From an uncultured Collinsella sp. (GTDB lineage: Bacteria > Actinomycetota > Coriobacteriia > Coriobacteriales > Coriobacteriaceae): DNA of 41,156 nt. The notes under the pieces were generated by a model. The model had not been told where the DNA came from. It was given only the letters and a program-made list of their open reading frames with translations, and did no database searches. Position numbers and translations under genes: made by a program. This document shows, in pieces, positions 1-10,097 of the stretch. The DNA lies in NCBI GenBank assembly GCA_902478365.1, contig CABSKX010000016.1, forward strand, positions 1 through 41,156, in the 5' to 3' direction. How positions within the stretch are numbered: the first letter of the stretch is position 1; every line of letters starts with the position of its first letter.

Positions 1-637
1 CTCCTGCGAGACCGACTTCGTCGGCTCCAACGCCAAGTTCACCGGCTTTGCTTCCAAGGTCGCTGAGGTTGTCGCTACCACCGAGCCTGCTGACGTCGAC
101 GCTCTGCTCGAGAAGCCGATGGGCGAGGAGACCGTTTCCTCCGAGCTCACCGAGATGATTCACATCATGGGCGAGAACATGAAGATCTCCCGTTTCGCCG
201 CCCGCAAGGCTGAGAACGGCGCTCTCGCTTCTTACATCCACATGGGTGGTAAGATCGGCGTTCTCGTCGAGTTCGCTTTCGAGAAGGCCGAGACCGCTCA
301 GGCTGAGTCCTTCAAGACCTTTGCTCACGACGTTGCCCTTCAGGTTGCCGCCGTCGCCCCGATCTGCGCTACCCGCGATCAGGTTCCGGCTGAGACCGTC
401 GAGCACGAGAAGCAGATCTACATGGCTCAGGCTGCCGAGTCCGGTAAGCCCGAGGCTATCCAGGAGAAGATGGCTGTTGGCCGTCTGGAGAAGTTCTACA
501 AGCAGTCCGTGCTCACCGAGCAGGAGTTCATCAAGGACAGCTCCCTCACCATCAAGAAGTACGCTGAGCAGGTCTCCAAGGAGCTCGGCGACACCATTAC
601 CGTCGTTGCCTTTGACCGCCTGGTCCGTGGCGAGTAA
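1..637 (+). CDS. tsf: Elongation factor Ts, 3' part (5' end outside window)
   Basis: EF-Ts is the guanine nucleotide exchange factor that recycles EF-Tu-GDP during translation elongation in the cytoplasm. The reading frame is open from base 2, so the gene begins upstream of the window and only about 211 C-terminal residues are present. The visible part starts inside the family's conserved core (CETDFV followed by an N-K-F stretch) and continues through the dimerisation domain to a TAA stop. Codon use is strongly biased (AAG, GAG, TTC, GTC), as expected of a highly expressed gene. rpsB normally lies just upstream, which cannot be checked here. A strong intrinsic terminator follows 24 bases after the stop, separating tsf from pyrH. 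Identification is secure. Confidence 0.95.
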   Translation, partial: SCETDFVGSNAKFTGFASKVAEVVATTEPADVDALLEKPMGEETVSSELTEMIHIMGENMKISRFAARKAENGALASYIHMGGKIGVLVEFAFEKAETAQAESFKTFAHDVALQVAAVAPICATRDQVPAETVEHEKQIYMAQAAESGKPEAIQEKMAVGRLEKFYKQSVLTEQEFIKDSSLTIKKYAEQVSKELGDTITVVAFDRLVRGE

Positions 638-660
638 ATAAGCTCTTGTAGCTGGTAATG

Positions 661-695
661 AGCAGGCTGTGGGTTTTACTCACAGCCTGCTTTTT
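661..695 (+). terminator. Intrinsic terminator after tsf
   Basis: A perfect 11-bp stem (AGCAGGCTGTG at 661-671 with its complement at 681-691) encloses a 9-base loop and runs into a T5 tract at 691-695. It ends the tsf transcript and implies that pyrH has its own promoter in the short AT-rich stretch 696-740. Confidence 0.9.
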
Positions 696-754
696 CATGG
701 CTCTCCGTTAAGCCTTTGATATTATGTTATGAGTCTAATTAAAGGAGGATCGCT

Positions 755-1477
755 TTGTCCGACATCCGATATAAACGCGTGCTTCTGAAGCTCTCCGGTG
801 AAGCGCTGATGGGCGATGGCAACTACGGCATCGACCCCAAGGTTACCGATCATCTTGCCAAGCAGGTCAAGGAGCTGCTCGCCGTTGGTCATGAGGTCGG
901 CGTCGTTGTCGGCGGCGGCAATATTTTCCGCGGCATGGCAGGCGCCGCCGGTGGTATGGACCGCGCCCAGGCCGATTACATGGGCATGCTCGCTACCGTT
1001 ATGAACGCGCTTGCCCTGCAGGATGCCTTCGAGCACAACGATGTTCCCTGCCGCGTGATGAGCGCTATCCAGATGAACGAGATCTGCGAGCCCTATATTC
1101 GCCGTCGCGCCATCAACCACCTGTCCAAGGGCAACGTCGTTATCTTTGCCGCCGGATCGGGTAATCCGTACTTTACGACTGACACCGCCGCGGCCCTTCG
1201 CGCCTGTGAGATCGGTGCCGAGATTCTGATTAAAGCCACCAAGGTTGATGGCATCTACGACAAGGATCCCGTCAAGTGCGCTGACGCCGTCCGCTTTGAC
1301 AAGATCACCTATCACGAGGTGCTCGTTCGCGGCCTGCAGGTTATGGATTCCACGGCTACGGCTCTTTGCCAGGACAACCGTATGCCCATTTTGGTCCTCA
1401 ACATCGATGGCGAGGACTCCGTCAAGCGCGCGCTCGCGGGTGAGCCCGTCGGCACGCTCGTCTATCAGGAGGATTAA
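755..1477 (+). CDS. pyrH: UMP kinase
   Basis: Phosphorylates UMP to UDP with ATP, the step after de novo UMP synthesis. The bacterial enzyme is a hexameric amino-acid-kinase-fold protein allosterically controlled by GTP and UTP. The 240-residue length is typical. The N-terminal nucleotide motif LLKLSGEAL, the VVVGGGNIFRG glycine loop and the C-terminal DNRMPILVLNI segment are present. The TTG start is chosen because a strong Shine-Dalgarno (AAAGGAGG, 741-748) sits 6 bases upstream and the protein then begins exactly where the family does. It is the first gene after the tsf terminator. A possible -10 (TATTAT, 720-725) lies upstream but has no convincing -35. frr follows after 2 bases, so the two are co-transcribed. 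Confidence 0.96.
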   Translation: MSDIRYKRVLLKLSGEALMGDGNYGIDPKVTDHLAKQVKELLAVGHEVGVVVGGGNIFRGMAGAAGGMDRAQADYMGMLATVMNALALQDAFEHNDVPCRVMSAIQMNEICEPYIRRRAINHLSKGNVVIFAAGSGNPYFTTDTAAALRACEIGAEILIKATKVDGIYDKDPVKCADAVRFDKITYHEVLVRGLQVMDSTATALCQDNRMPILVLNIDGEDSVKRALAGEPVGTLVYQED

Positions 1478-1479
1478 GC

Positions 1480-2016
1480 ATGGCAGAGAACATCACCGCC
1501 CACATGGACAAGTCACTCGAGTCCCTCAAGCATAACTTCTCCAAGGTCCGCACTGGCCGCGCCAACGCTAACATTCTGTCCGACATCACCGTCGACTACT
1601 ACGGTGTTCCCACGCCCGTCACGCAGGTTGCCGCCGTTAAGACCCCCGAGGCCCACATGCTGCTTATCGAGCCGTGGGATAAGGCGCTCATCAATGCCAT
1701 CGTCAAGGCTATCAGTGCCTCCGACCTGGGCATTACCCCCAACTCCGATGGTACCGTCGTGCGTCTGCCGTTCCCGGCTCCCACCGAGGAGCGTCGTCGC
1801 GAGCTCGTTAAGGAGTGCCGCGAGTACGCCGAGCAGGCCAAGGTCTCCATCCGCAACATCCGCCGCGACTTTAACAATAAGCTTGAGCGCGACGAGGAGC
1901 TCACCGACGACGATGTTCGTCGCGAGCAGGCCAAGGTTCAGAAGCATACCGACGAGTATGTTGCCAAGGTCGAGGAGCTTCTGAAGGAAAAAGAAGCCGA
2001 GGTCATGGAGATCTAA
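1480..2016 (+). CDS. frr: Ribosome recycling factor
   Basis: Splits post-termination ribosomes together with EF-G. The 178-residue product is slightly shorter than the usual 185 because the N-terminal helix is short. Conserved RRF features are visible: the K-x-R-T-G-R-A segment near residue 22, the YYGVPTP motif in domain II, and the long C-terminal charged helices (RRDFNN through KEKEAEVMEI). The ATG start lies 2 bases after the pyrH stop, and an AGGAGG inside the end of pyrH serves as ribosome binding site. It sits in the same operon as pyrH and uppS, the standard arrangement in Gram-positive bacteria. Confidence 0.96.
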   Translation: MAENITAHMDKSLESLKHNFSKVRTGRANANILSDITVDYYGVPTPVTQVAAVKTPEAHMLLIEPWDKALINAIVKAISASDLGITPNSDGTVVRLPFPAPTEERRRELVKECREYAEQAKVSIRNIRRDFNNKLERDEELTDDDVRREQAKVQKHTDEYVAKVEELLKEKEAEVMEI

Positions 2017-2017
2017 G

Positions 2018-2812
2018 GTGCAATACGACGAGCATAAACTGGTCGAGTACTTTGCCGACGCCCCTGCGGGCGTCGGTTTTTCCGACCTTGACCTCAATAA
2101 CATTCCGCACCATATTTCGTGCATTATGGACGGCAACGGCCGTTGGGCCACGTCGCGCGGTCTTGCCCGCACCGAAGGCCACAAGGCCGGCATCGTCTCG
2201 CTGCGCGAGATTATTACCGCCTGCGTGCGCCTGGGCGTCGACGTGCTTTCGGCCTATGCGTTCTCGACCGAAAACTGGAGTCGCCCGCAGCACGAAGTCA
2301 ACGTTCTGATGCACCTGTTTGCCAAGACGTTTATCGATGAGCTGCCGCTGCTTAAGCGTGAGAACGTCCGCGTTGTCTTTTTGGGCGATATTTCCGCGCT
2401 GCCCAAGAAGACCCGCGACGTCTTTGAGCGCGGCCTTGCCGAGTGCGCCGACCATACCGGTATGACGCTGGCGCTGGCCGTTAACTACGGTGCCCGTGCT
2501 GAGATCACCCGCGCTGTCCGCCAGATCGCGCTTGATGCGGCCGCCGGCAAGATCGATCCCGCCGCGGTTGACGACAATATGGTGGCTTCGCACCTGTACA
2601 CCGCCGGTCTTCCCGATCCGGAGCTTGTGATTCGCACCTCCGGCGAGCTTCGTCTTTCGAACTATCTGCTGTGGCAGGTTGCCTATTCCGAGTTCTATGT
2701 CACCGATACCTATTGGCCCGACTTTGACCGCTGGGGCCTTGTCGACGCCATTTTGGCCTACCAGGGTCGCGACCGTAGGTTTGGTGGACTGAGCAAGACC
2801 GAGGAGGCTTAA
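2018..2812 (+). CDS. uppS: Isoprenyl transferase (undecaprenyl diphosphate synthase)
   Basis: Condenses isopentenyl diphosphate onto farnesyl diphosphate to build the cis-polyprenyl (C55) carrier lipid for peptidoglycan and other wall polymers. The signature IMDGNGRWA lies at residues 36-44 with catalytic Asp38. The C-terminal region LRLSNYLLWQVAYSEFYVT and the TYWPDF motif are also family hallmarks. The 264-residue length is normal. The start is GTG, 1 base after the frr stop, with GGAG 7 bases upstream; an N-terminal tail of about 28 residues precedes the conserved core. Downstream cdsA begins 2 bases after the stop. The cluster supplies both lipid precursors (dxr, ispG) and lipid carriers. 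Confidence 0.95.
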   Translation: MQYDEHKLVEYFADAPAGVGFSDLDLNNIPHHISCIMDGNGRWATSRGLARTEGHKAGIVSLREIITACVRLGVDVLSAYAFSTENWSRPQHEVNVLMHLFAKTFIDELPLLKRENVRVVFLGDISALPKKTRDVFERGLAECADHTGMTLALAVNYGARAEITRAVRQIALDAAAGKIDPAAVDDNMVASHLYTAGLPDPELVIRTSGELRLSNYLLWQVAYSEFYVTDTYWPDFDRWGLVDAILAYQGRDRRFGGLSKTEEA

Positions 2813-2814
2813 TC

Positions 2815-3729
2815 GTGTCCGAACGTCCCAAGGCATCCGCTCCCAAGGCGCCTACTTCCGCGACGCCCGCGCGTAAGGCTGCCCCTGCAGGGGCGCCCGC
2901 AGCGAAGGGCAGCTCCGGTTCATGGCTGGCGGGCTTTATCACCCGCGCTGCCGCCGGTATCGTCTATGCCGTTGTATTTATCCTATGCCTGGTTTTGGGT
3001 ATTGTGCCCACGGCGATCTTCGTTTCCGTCATGAGCGGTCTGTGCTGCTATGAGTTCTTCCGCATGACGAGGCTCGACGGCAAGGTTGCCAACGAGCGCC
3101 TTGGTATTGCTGCCGCCGTGCTCTTTCCGCTCTCGGCACTGGGCGATTCGCTGCTGTTGAACGCCCTGCTGTTCGCTTTGATGCTTGCGGTTGGTATCTG
3201 GTATGTCTGGTCTCCGCGCACTCGCATCTCTGACGTTGCCATGACGCTCATGGGCCCGATCTACACTGGCTTTATGCTGTCGGCTATCGTGCTGCTGCGC
3301 GATGCCGTGCCCGGTTTTGCCGGCGCCCTGCTTTCGGTGGGCGTTTGCGCGTCCCTTTGGGTCTCCGACTCGTTTGCCTACATCGTGGGCAGCCGCATCG
3401 GCAAGCATAAGATGGTTCCCAAGATCTCTCCCAAAAAGAGCTGGGAAGGCTTTGTCGGCGGCATCTTGGGCTCTGTCTTGATCTGGCTCATCCTGTGGGC
3501 AACGCACTTCTATAAGCTGAGCCTGCCCTATGCACTGCTGTGCGGCGTGGTCGTCTCCATCCTGGGCGTTATCGGCGACCTCATCGAGTCGCGTATCAAG
3601 CGCGGCGTGGGCGTCAAAGATTCCGGCAATCTCATCCCGGGCCACGGCGGCATGCTCGACCGCAGCGATTCGCTCATCTTTGGCTGCATTACCGCGCAGC
3701 TGCTGCTGATGATCGGAGGCGTGCTGTAA
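2815..3729 (+). CDS. cdsA: Phosphatidate cytidylyltransferase (CDP-diacylglycerol synthase)
   Basis: Integral membrane enzyme converting phosphatidate and CTP to CDP-diacylglycerol, the branch point of phospholipid synthesis. The C-terminal family signature lies at residues 259-286 (SRIKRGVGVKDSGN then GHGGMLDRSDS), with the expected Asp/Lys/His-Gly-Gly residues. Several hydrophobic helices span residues 40-250. The first 35 or so residues are an Ala/Pro/Lys-rich, low-complexity cytoplasmic extension not found in the E. coli protein. The GTG start is preceded by GAGGAGG at a 7-base spacing. The stop codon overlaps the dxr start by one base (TAATG), so translation is coupled. Confidence 0.95.
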   Translation: MSERPKASAPKAPTSATPARKAAPAGAPAAKGSSGSWLAGFITRAAAGIVYAVVFILCLVLGIVPTAIFVSVMSGLCCYEFFRMTRLDGKVANERLGIAAAVLFPLSALGDSLLLNALLFALMLAVGIWYVWSPRTRISDVAMTLMGPIYTGFMLSAIVLLRDAVPGFAGALLSVGVCASLWVSDSFAYIVGSRIGKHKMVPKISPKKSWEGFVGGILGSVLIWLILWATHFYKLSLPYALLCGVVVSILGVIGDLIESRIKRGVGVKDSGNLIPGHGGMLDRSDSLIFGCITAQLLLMIGGVL

Positions 3730-4916
3730 TGGCTTATCAGACCACCTACGGTCCCGACGGGCGTCTTCGTGTTGCCGTTCTGGGCTGTACGGGTTCTATC
3801 GGCACTCAGGCGCTTGACGTGTGCCGCCAGCATGCCGATCGCCTGCAGGTGACGGCACTGTCCGTAAACTCCAGCACCTCCGAGCTCGTTGCCGCTGCCC
3901 GTGAGTTCTCGGTTCCGGCGGTTGCCGTGGCGGACGTCTCCCATGGCGCCGACGCCGTCCTGCAGGAACTGCCCGAGGGCACGGAGCTCGGCGTTGGCGC
4001 GCAGGCCGTGTGCGAGCTTGCACGCCGCGATGATGTCGATTGCGTGCTCGTGGCCATCGTGGGCGCTGCCGGTCTCGAGGCGAGCCATGCTGCCCTGACC
4101 TCGAACAAGCGTCTTGCCCTGGCTAACAAGGAGTCGCTCGTTGTCGGTGGCGATCTGCTTATGCCGTTGGCGCAGCCGGGTCAGCTTATCCCGGTCGACT
4201 CCGAGCATTCTGCCATCTACCAGTGCTATCTGGGCGAGAATCCGCGCGAGGCTCACTGCATTTGGCTTACCTGCTCGGGCGGCCCGTTCTTTGGCCGCAC
4301 ACGTGGCGAGCTCGATCGCATGACGCGCGCCGATGCCCTGGCGCATCCTACGTGGGCTATGGGTGCCAAGATCACGATTGACTCCGCCACCCTCATGAAC
4401 AAAGGTCTGGAGCGTATCGAGGCCATGCATCTGTTTGGCTGCGATCTCGATTTCATTAACGTGGTCGTGCAGCGCCAGTCTAAGATTCACTCCATGGTCG
4501 AGTTTGCCGACGGCTCTGTGATGGCGCATCTCGGTGCCTCCGACATGCGCATTCCCATCCAGTTTGCCTTCTCGTATCCCGAGCGTTGGGATACGCCGGC
4601 TTCGCGTATTGATTTCCGCGAGTTGGGGCAGCTTACCTTTGACGCGGCCGATATGGATACCTTTCGCTGCCTTGCGCTGGCCGAACGTGCCGGCAAGACG
4701 GGCGGCACCATGCCGTGCGTGCTCAATGCCGCCAACGAGGTCGCCGTCGATGCCTTCCTGCATGATGGCTGCAGTTTTACCGATATCGACCGCATTGTGG
4801 AATCCTGCATGGATGCTCACGATGCGCAGACGGTCGATTCGTTTGATCAGCTTCGCGAAATCGATGCGTGGGCGCGTGAAAAGGCCGCGCAGGTGCTCGC
4901 CGCAACCCGTTCTTAA
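3729..4916 (+). CDS. dxr: 1-deoxy-D-xylulose 5-phosphate reductoisomerase
   Basis: Second enzyme of the MEP isoprenoid pathway: NADPH-dependent rearrangement and reduction of DXP to MEP; target of fosmidomycin. Visible motifs are the NADPH-binding VAVLGCTGSIGTQ near residues 15-27, ANKESLVVGG, the metal/substrate site PVDSEHSAIYQ, SGGPF, the MGAKITIDSATLMNKGLE block, and the C-terminal NAANEVAVDAF. The frame is open farther upstream, but the ATG overlapping the cdsA stop gives the family-like 395 residues and starts right before the Rossmann fold. Together with ispG downstream it places two MEP genes in one operon with uppS, the main user of their product. Confidence 0.96.
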   Translation: MAYQTTYGPDGRLRVAVLGCTGSIGTQALDVCRQHADRLQVTALSVNSSTSELVAAAREFSVPAVAVADVSHGADAVLQELPEGTELGVGAQAVCELARRDDVDCVLVAIVGAAGLEASHAALTSNKRLALANKESLVVGGDLLMPLAQPGQLIPVDSEHSAIYQCYLGENPREAHCIWLTCSGGPFFGRTRGELDRMTRADALAHPTWAMGAKITIDSATLMNKGLERIEAMHLFGCDLDFINVVVQRQSKIHSMVEFADGSVMAHLGASDMRIPIQFAFSYPERWDTPASRIDFRELGQLTFDAADMDTFRCLALAERAGKTGGTMPCVLNAANEVAVDAFLHDGCSFTDIDRIVESCMDAHDAQTVDSFDQLREIDAWAREKAAQVLAATRS

Positions 4917-4941
4917 CCCATAAGGATTGCTTTTTCGTTTT

Positions 4942-6303
4942 ATGGATACTGTTCTGAGCGTTCTCTCATCGGTCTTTTGGGGCCTGCTGATGCTTTCCGT
5001 CCTCGTGTTTTTGCACGAGGGCGGCCACTTTTTGGCGGCGCGTGCCTGCGGTGTCCGCGTGACTGAGTTCTTTTTGGGCCTGCCGTGTCGCTTTGATATC
5101 CACCACACGTCGCGTCGCATCGGCACCAAGTTTGGCGTGACGCCGCTGCTGCTGGGTGGGTATGCTGCCATCTGTGGCATGGATCCGACCGACGTCTCAT
5201 GCGCCGACCGCGTGCTCGCGGCTATCTATCGTCATGGTCGCGTGACCGTGGCCGACCTTGCTGTCGAGCTTGAGCTTTCCGAGGAAGATGTGCTCGAGGC
5301 ATGCGCCCTGTTGTTGGGCTGGGGTTCCATCGCACCCTGGTATGAGGAAGGGGAGAAGCCCTCGCCGAGCTACTATCCCACCAAGTATCAGACGCTGCCG
5401 CGAGACGCGGCGGGATACACCACCTTTGACGGCCGCCGGTTCGATCGAGAGCATGCGACTGCCGAGGGCGATGTGTGGGAGCTGCCGTGCGGCGAGGCCG
5501 AGTTCCTTGCACAAGAGCGTTCGCACACCTATCTTGGCCAGGGCTTTCTCGAGCGCGCCTTTATGCTGCTCGCGGGCATTATTGTCAATATCTTGACGGG
5601 CTTTTTGCTCCTTATGAGTATCTATTCCATCGCAGGTGTCACGGTACCGGTGGATACCAATGTGATTGGCCAGGTTGACGAAGGCTCGATTGCCGCCGCG
5701 GCGGGAATCGAGGGCGGTGACGCGATCCTTTCGGTCGACGGAGTATCGTGCTCTACCTGGATGGACGTTTACGATGCCATCGGCAAGGCTGCCGGTAAGG
5801 ACGATATCGCCATCGAGTACGAGCGTGACGGCAAACAGCATTCGACCACGGTTGCGCTCAAAGAGGACGAGCGCCTGGGTGTGTATGCCTCTACACAGGT
5901 GGTTCGTTTGGACCCCATCACGTCGGCTCGCCTGTCGTTCTCCTATGTCGTGCAGACAGCGGAGGGTGTGATGCGCCTGCTCCAGCCGCAGCATACGATG
6001 GAGATTCTCGATCAGTCCTCTTCGATCGTGGGTATTAGCGTTATGTCCTCACAGGCTGCTGCTGCCGGCCCTGCCACGTTCCTTTCGTTTGCCGCCCTCA
6101 TTTCGTTCTCGCTTGGCTTTATGAACCTGCTGCCCATCCCACCGCTCGACGGCGGCAAGCTGGTCATCGAGATCATTCAAAAGATTGCGGGCCGCGAGCT
6201 TCCGCTCAAGGTCCAGACGATTGTGAGCTATGTGGGCATCGCGCTCTTTGCGCTGTTGTTTGTCTATATGCTTCGTTCCGACGTCCTTCGATTTATTCTG
6301 TAG
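4942..6303 (+). CDS. rseP: RseP/RasP-type site-2 zinc metalloprotease with an inserted domain
   Basis: Intramembrane protease of the S2P family, which cleaves transmembrane anti-sigma factors or signal-peptide remnants. The zinc motif HEGGH is at residues 25-29 in the first membrane helix, a PDZ domain spans roughly 240-315, and the second active-site motif NLLPIPPLDGG is at 395-405, followed by a last membrane helix. Unusually, between the GGY loop (residue 74) and the next membrane segment (about 205) there is an insertion of roughly 115 residues. Its first part (88-130) looks like a helix-turn-helix/winged-helix fold (AADRVL-type helix, VTVADLAVELELSEEDV). The ATG at 4942 is preferred; an in-frame TTG at 4927 abuts the only AAGGA and is too close to use it. 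It lies in the dxr-ispG operon. Confidence 0.9.
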   Translation: MDTVLSVLSSVFWGLLMLSVLVFLHEGGHFLAARACGVRVTEFFLGLPCRFDIHHTSRRIGTKFGVTPLLLGGYAAICGMDPTDVSCADRVLAAIYRHGRVTVADLAVELELSEEDVLEACALLLGWGSIAPWYEEGEKPSPSYYPTKYQTLPRDAAGYTTFDGRRFDREHATAEGDVWELPCGEAEFLAQERSHTYLGQGFLERAFMLLAGIIVNILTGFLLLMSIYSIAGVTVPVDTNVIGQVDEGSIAAAAGIEGGDAILSVDGVSCSTWMDVYDAIGKAAGKDDIAIEYERDGKQHSTTVALKEDERLGVYASTQVVRLDPITSARLSFSYVVQTAEGVMRLLQPQHTMEILDQSSSIVGISVMSSQAAAAGPATFLSFAALISFSLGFMNLLPIPPLDGGKLVIEIIQKIAGRELPLKVQTIVSYVGIALFALLFVYMLRSDVLRFIL

Positions 6304-6316
6304 GGGAGTGTTTGGA

Positions 6317-7399
6317 TTGTCTTTATCCCATCCTTTGCCTCGCGGGCTGACGCGCCCCGTGCATGTGGGCGGCGTGCAGATTGGTGGCGGCGCGCCGGTG
6401 GTGGTCCAATCCATGACCTGCACCGATACCGCCGATGCCCAGGCAACGCTTGCGCAAGTATGCGCGTTGGCGCAGGCTGGCTGCGATATCGTGCGCGTGA
6501 GCGTGCCCACCGAGGCCGCGCTTGAGGGTTTCCGCACCATCTGTGCCGAGTCTCCGGTGCCGATTGTCGCCGATATCCACTTTAACCATAAGCTCGCCAT
6601 TGGTGCCGTTGAGGCCGGTGCTGCCAAGCTGCGCATCAATCCCGGCAATATCGGTGATTGGGCCAAGGTTGACGCAGTGATCGATGCTGCGGGTGCCGCT
6701 GGCTGTGCGATTCGTATCGGCGTCAATGCCGGTTCGCTTGAGCAGGATATCGCCGAGCGCGACGACCTCACGCAGCCCGAAAAGCTCGTGATGTCGAGCG
6801 AGCGTTTCGTCAAGCATTTTGAAGACCGCGGCTTTACGAACATTGTGCTTTCGGCCAAGGCCCATAGCGTGCAAACGACGCTCGATACCTATCGAGCCCT
6901 GTCGCGCGAGATTCCCCACGTTCCGCTTCACCTGGGCGTGACGGAGGCCGGAACCAAGCTGCAGGGCACCATCAAGAGCTCGGTGGGACTCGGTATCCTG
7001 CTGTCTGAGGGCATCGGTGACACCATGCGCGTCTCGCTCACGGCCGATCCGGTTGAGGAGCCGCCGGTCGCCTGGGGAATTTTGCAGTCCCTGGGTCTGC
7101 GTCGCCGTGGTCCCGAGATTGTCTCGTGCCCCACGTGCGCCCGCTGCCAGGTTAACCTGATTCCTATCGCCGAGGAAGTAACCGAGCGGCTTAAGAACTA
7201 TGCCGCGCCGCTTTCGATTGCCGTCATGGGATGTGCCGTTAATGGCCCCGGTGAGGCTTCTGATGCCGACCTGGGCGTTGCTTGCGGACGTGGTCAGGCC
7301 CTGCTCTTTTCGCATGGCCAGATCATTGGTAAAGTAGCTGAGGATCAAATTGTCGACGCGCTTATGGCCGAGGTCGACAAGCTTATTGAGGAGAAATAA
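6317..7399 (+). CDS. ispG: 4-hydroxy-3-methylbut-2-en-1-yl diphosphate synthase (flavodoxin/ferredoxin)
   Basis: Penultimate MEP-pathway enzyme; a [4Fe-4S] protein that converts methylerythritol cyclodiphosphate to HMBPP. With the TTG start at 6317 (GGGGAG at 6303-6308, 8-base spacing) the protein has 360 residues, close to the E. coli length. The cluster ligands fall at Cys271, Cys274 (SCPTC) and Cys306 (GCAVNGPGE, with the conserved Glu313). The N-terminal TIM barrel motif GGGAPVVVQSMT is intact. The frame extends upstream into rseP, and GTG 6308 is an alternative start. It follows rseP after 13 bases and overlaps the proS stop/start region, so it is in the same operon. Confidence 0.95.
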   Translation: MSLSHPLPRGLTRPVHVGGVQIGGGAPVVVQSMTCTDTADAQATLAQVCALAQAGCDIVRVSVPTEAALEGFRTICAESPVPIVADIHFNHKLAIGAVEAGAAKLRINPGNIGDWAKVDAVIDAAGAAGCAIRIGVNAGSLEQDIAERDDLTQPEKLVMSSERFVKHFEDRGFTNIVLSAKAHSVQTTLDTYRALSREIPHVPLHLGVTEAGTKLQGTIKSSVGLGILLSEGIGDTMRVSLTADPVEEPPVAWGILQSLGLRRRGPEIVSCPTCARCQVNLIPIAEEVTERLKNYAAPLSIAVMGCAVNGPGEASDADLGVACGRGQALLFSHGQIIGKVAEDQIVDALMAEVDKLIEEK

Positions 7400-9121
<1,722 letters not shown>

Positions 9122-9143
9122 TCTACGATTTCGCTTGTAGCTC

Positions 9144-9204
9144 GATATACGGGACGGCCCCGCATTTCTCCAGATAGGGGAGATGCGGGGCCGTTCCGTA
9201 TATC
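9144..9204 (+). terminator. Long hairpin after proS
   Basis: Two arms of about 26 bases (GATATACGGGACGGCCCCGC at 9144-9163 and its near-complement ending at 9204) pair with few interruptions around a short loop. There is no clear T tract on either side, so it may act as a transcript 3'-end stabiliser or as half of a two-hairpin terminator with the next stem. Confidence 0.6.
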
Positions 9205-9226
9205 TTCTCGACTTACTCAATCGCTA

Positions 9227-9268
9227 AAAGGAAACCCCACAGCCCATGCGAGCTGCGGGGTTTCCTTT
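9227..9268. terminator. Bidirectional terminator between proS and the convergent kinase gene
   Basis: AAAGGAAACCCC at 9227-9238 pairs with GGGGTTTCCTTT at 9257-9268; the stem extends inward (ACAGC/GCTGC) with a single mismatch around an 8-base loop. It lies between two convergent genes and has A/T tracts at both ends, so it can end proS transcription on the plus strand and the kinase/adhE transcript on the minus strand. Confidence 0.75.
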
Positions 9269-9300
9269 GTGCCTCCGATGCGAAATAAATCGCTCAGATA

Positions 9301-10065
9301 TTACTGATAATCGACGACGTCGATCCAGTTCTTCAGGAACTCATCGTTCACGTTGCGCTTACGAGCGAGCTCGGAAGCGGCGACGATGCTCGTCCACTGA
9401 CGCACGACCTGCATGGGCATGTCGGCGCGGTCGCAGTAGAGCTCCAGATAAGCCTCGGCCTGGTCCTTGCTGTTGAGGGCAAAGAGCAGGTAGGTGGTGG
9501 CAACGTCGGCAGCAGGGGAGCCCTGGGTAGCGTGTGCCCAGTCGCACACATAGAGCTGGCCGTCGTCGCCGACGATGACGTTGGAGGGGTTGAAGTCGCC
9601 GTGGCAGACCTTGAACTCCTTGGTCATACCGTCCAGACGCTCCTGAAGGTTGTAGCGCGTGGTGGCATTGAGCTGATCAAGGCTGTCGATCATGCGGGCG
9701 AACTTGTCGCGCTGACGGTTGAGCAGCGGGGAGGTGTAGCCGTGGATCTCGATCTGGAGGTCGACGAACATCTCGAGGTACTCACCGAAGCGCTGGGGCT
9801 CGGCAGTCATCTTCTCGGCAAGGGTGGTGCCCGGAACCTTCTCGGTCACGAGCGCCCAGCCGTTGGCGTTCTCGAGCTGAGAAACCTCGAGAGCCTTGGG
9901 GCTGCGGATGCCGCACTCATTGATGCGGGCAAGATTCAAAGCCTCGTTGAACACGTCGGAGACGGGCTTGGTCTCGTTAAAGACCTTGACGATCTTGTCG
10001 CCCAGGTCGTAAACGACCTTGTTACCGCGACGGACGAGTTCGGTCTTGGAATCGGGTAGCAGCAT
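9301..10065 (-). CDS. APH/choline-kinase-family phosphotransferase, substrate unknown
   Basis: A 254-residue soluble protein of the aminoglycoside phosphotransferase/choline kinase-like fold. The catalytic loop HGDFNPSN is at residues 155-162 (catalytic Asp157), followed by the metal-binding Asp175 in CDWAHA. The N-terminal lobe has a Gly/Lys pattern (RRGNKVVYDLGDKIVKVF) that fits a reduced nucleotide-binding lobe. These features support a small-molecule or sugar/choline-type kinase, but nothing identifies the substrate and resistance should not be assumed. The start is supported by AAAGGA 7 bases upstream on the minus strand. It lies 87 bases downstream of adhE on the same strand, with a hairpin between them, so it may be partly read through from the adhE promoter or have its own. 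Confidence 0.75.
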   Translation of the reverse strand: MLLPDSKTELVRRGNKVVYDLGDKIVKVFNETKPVSDVFNEALNLARINECGIRSPKALEVSQLENANGWALVTEKVPGTTLAEKMTAEPQRFGEYLEMFVDLQIEIHGYTSPLLNRQRDKFARMIDSLDQLNATTRYNLQERLDGMTKEFKVCHGDFNPSNVIVGDDGQLYVCDWAHATQGSPAADVATTYLLFALNSKDQAEAYLELYCDRADMPMQVVRQWTSIVAASELARKRNVNDEFLKNWIDVVDYQ

Positions 10066-10097
10066 GGTTGCATCCTTTCAACGATGCGATAGAAGCG

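Noticed and set aside
9301..10065. Antibiotic resistance (aminoglycoside phosphotransferase) call
   Set aside because: The fold family includes many metabolic kinases; nothing in the sequence or context (no mobile element, no resistance genes) supports drug inactivation.
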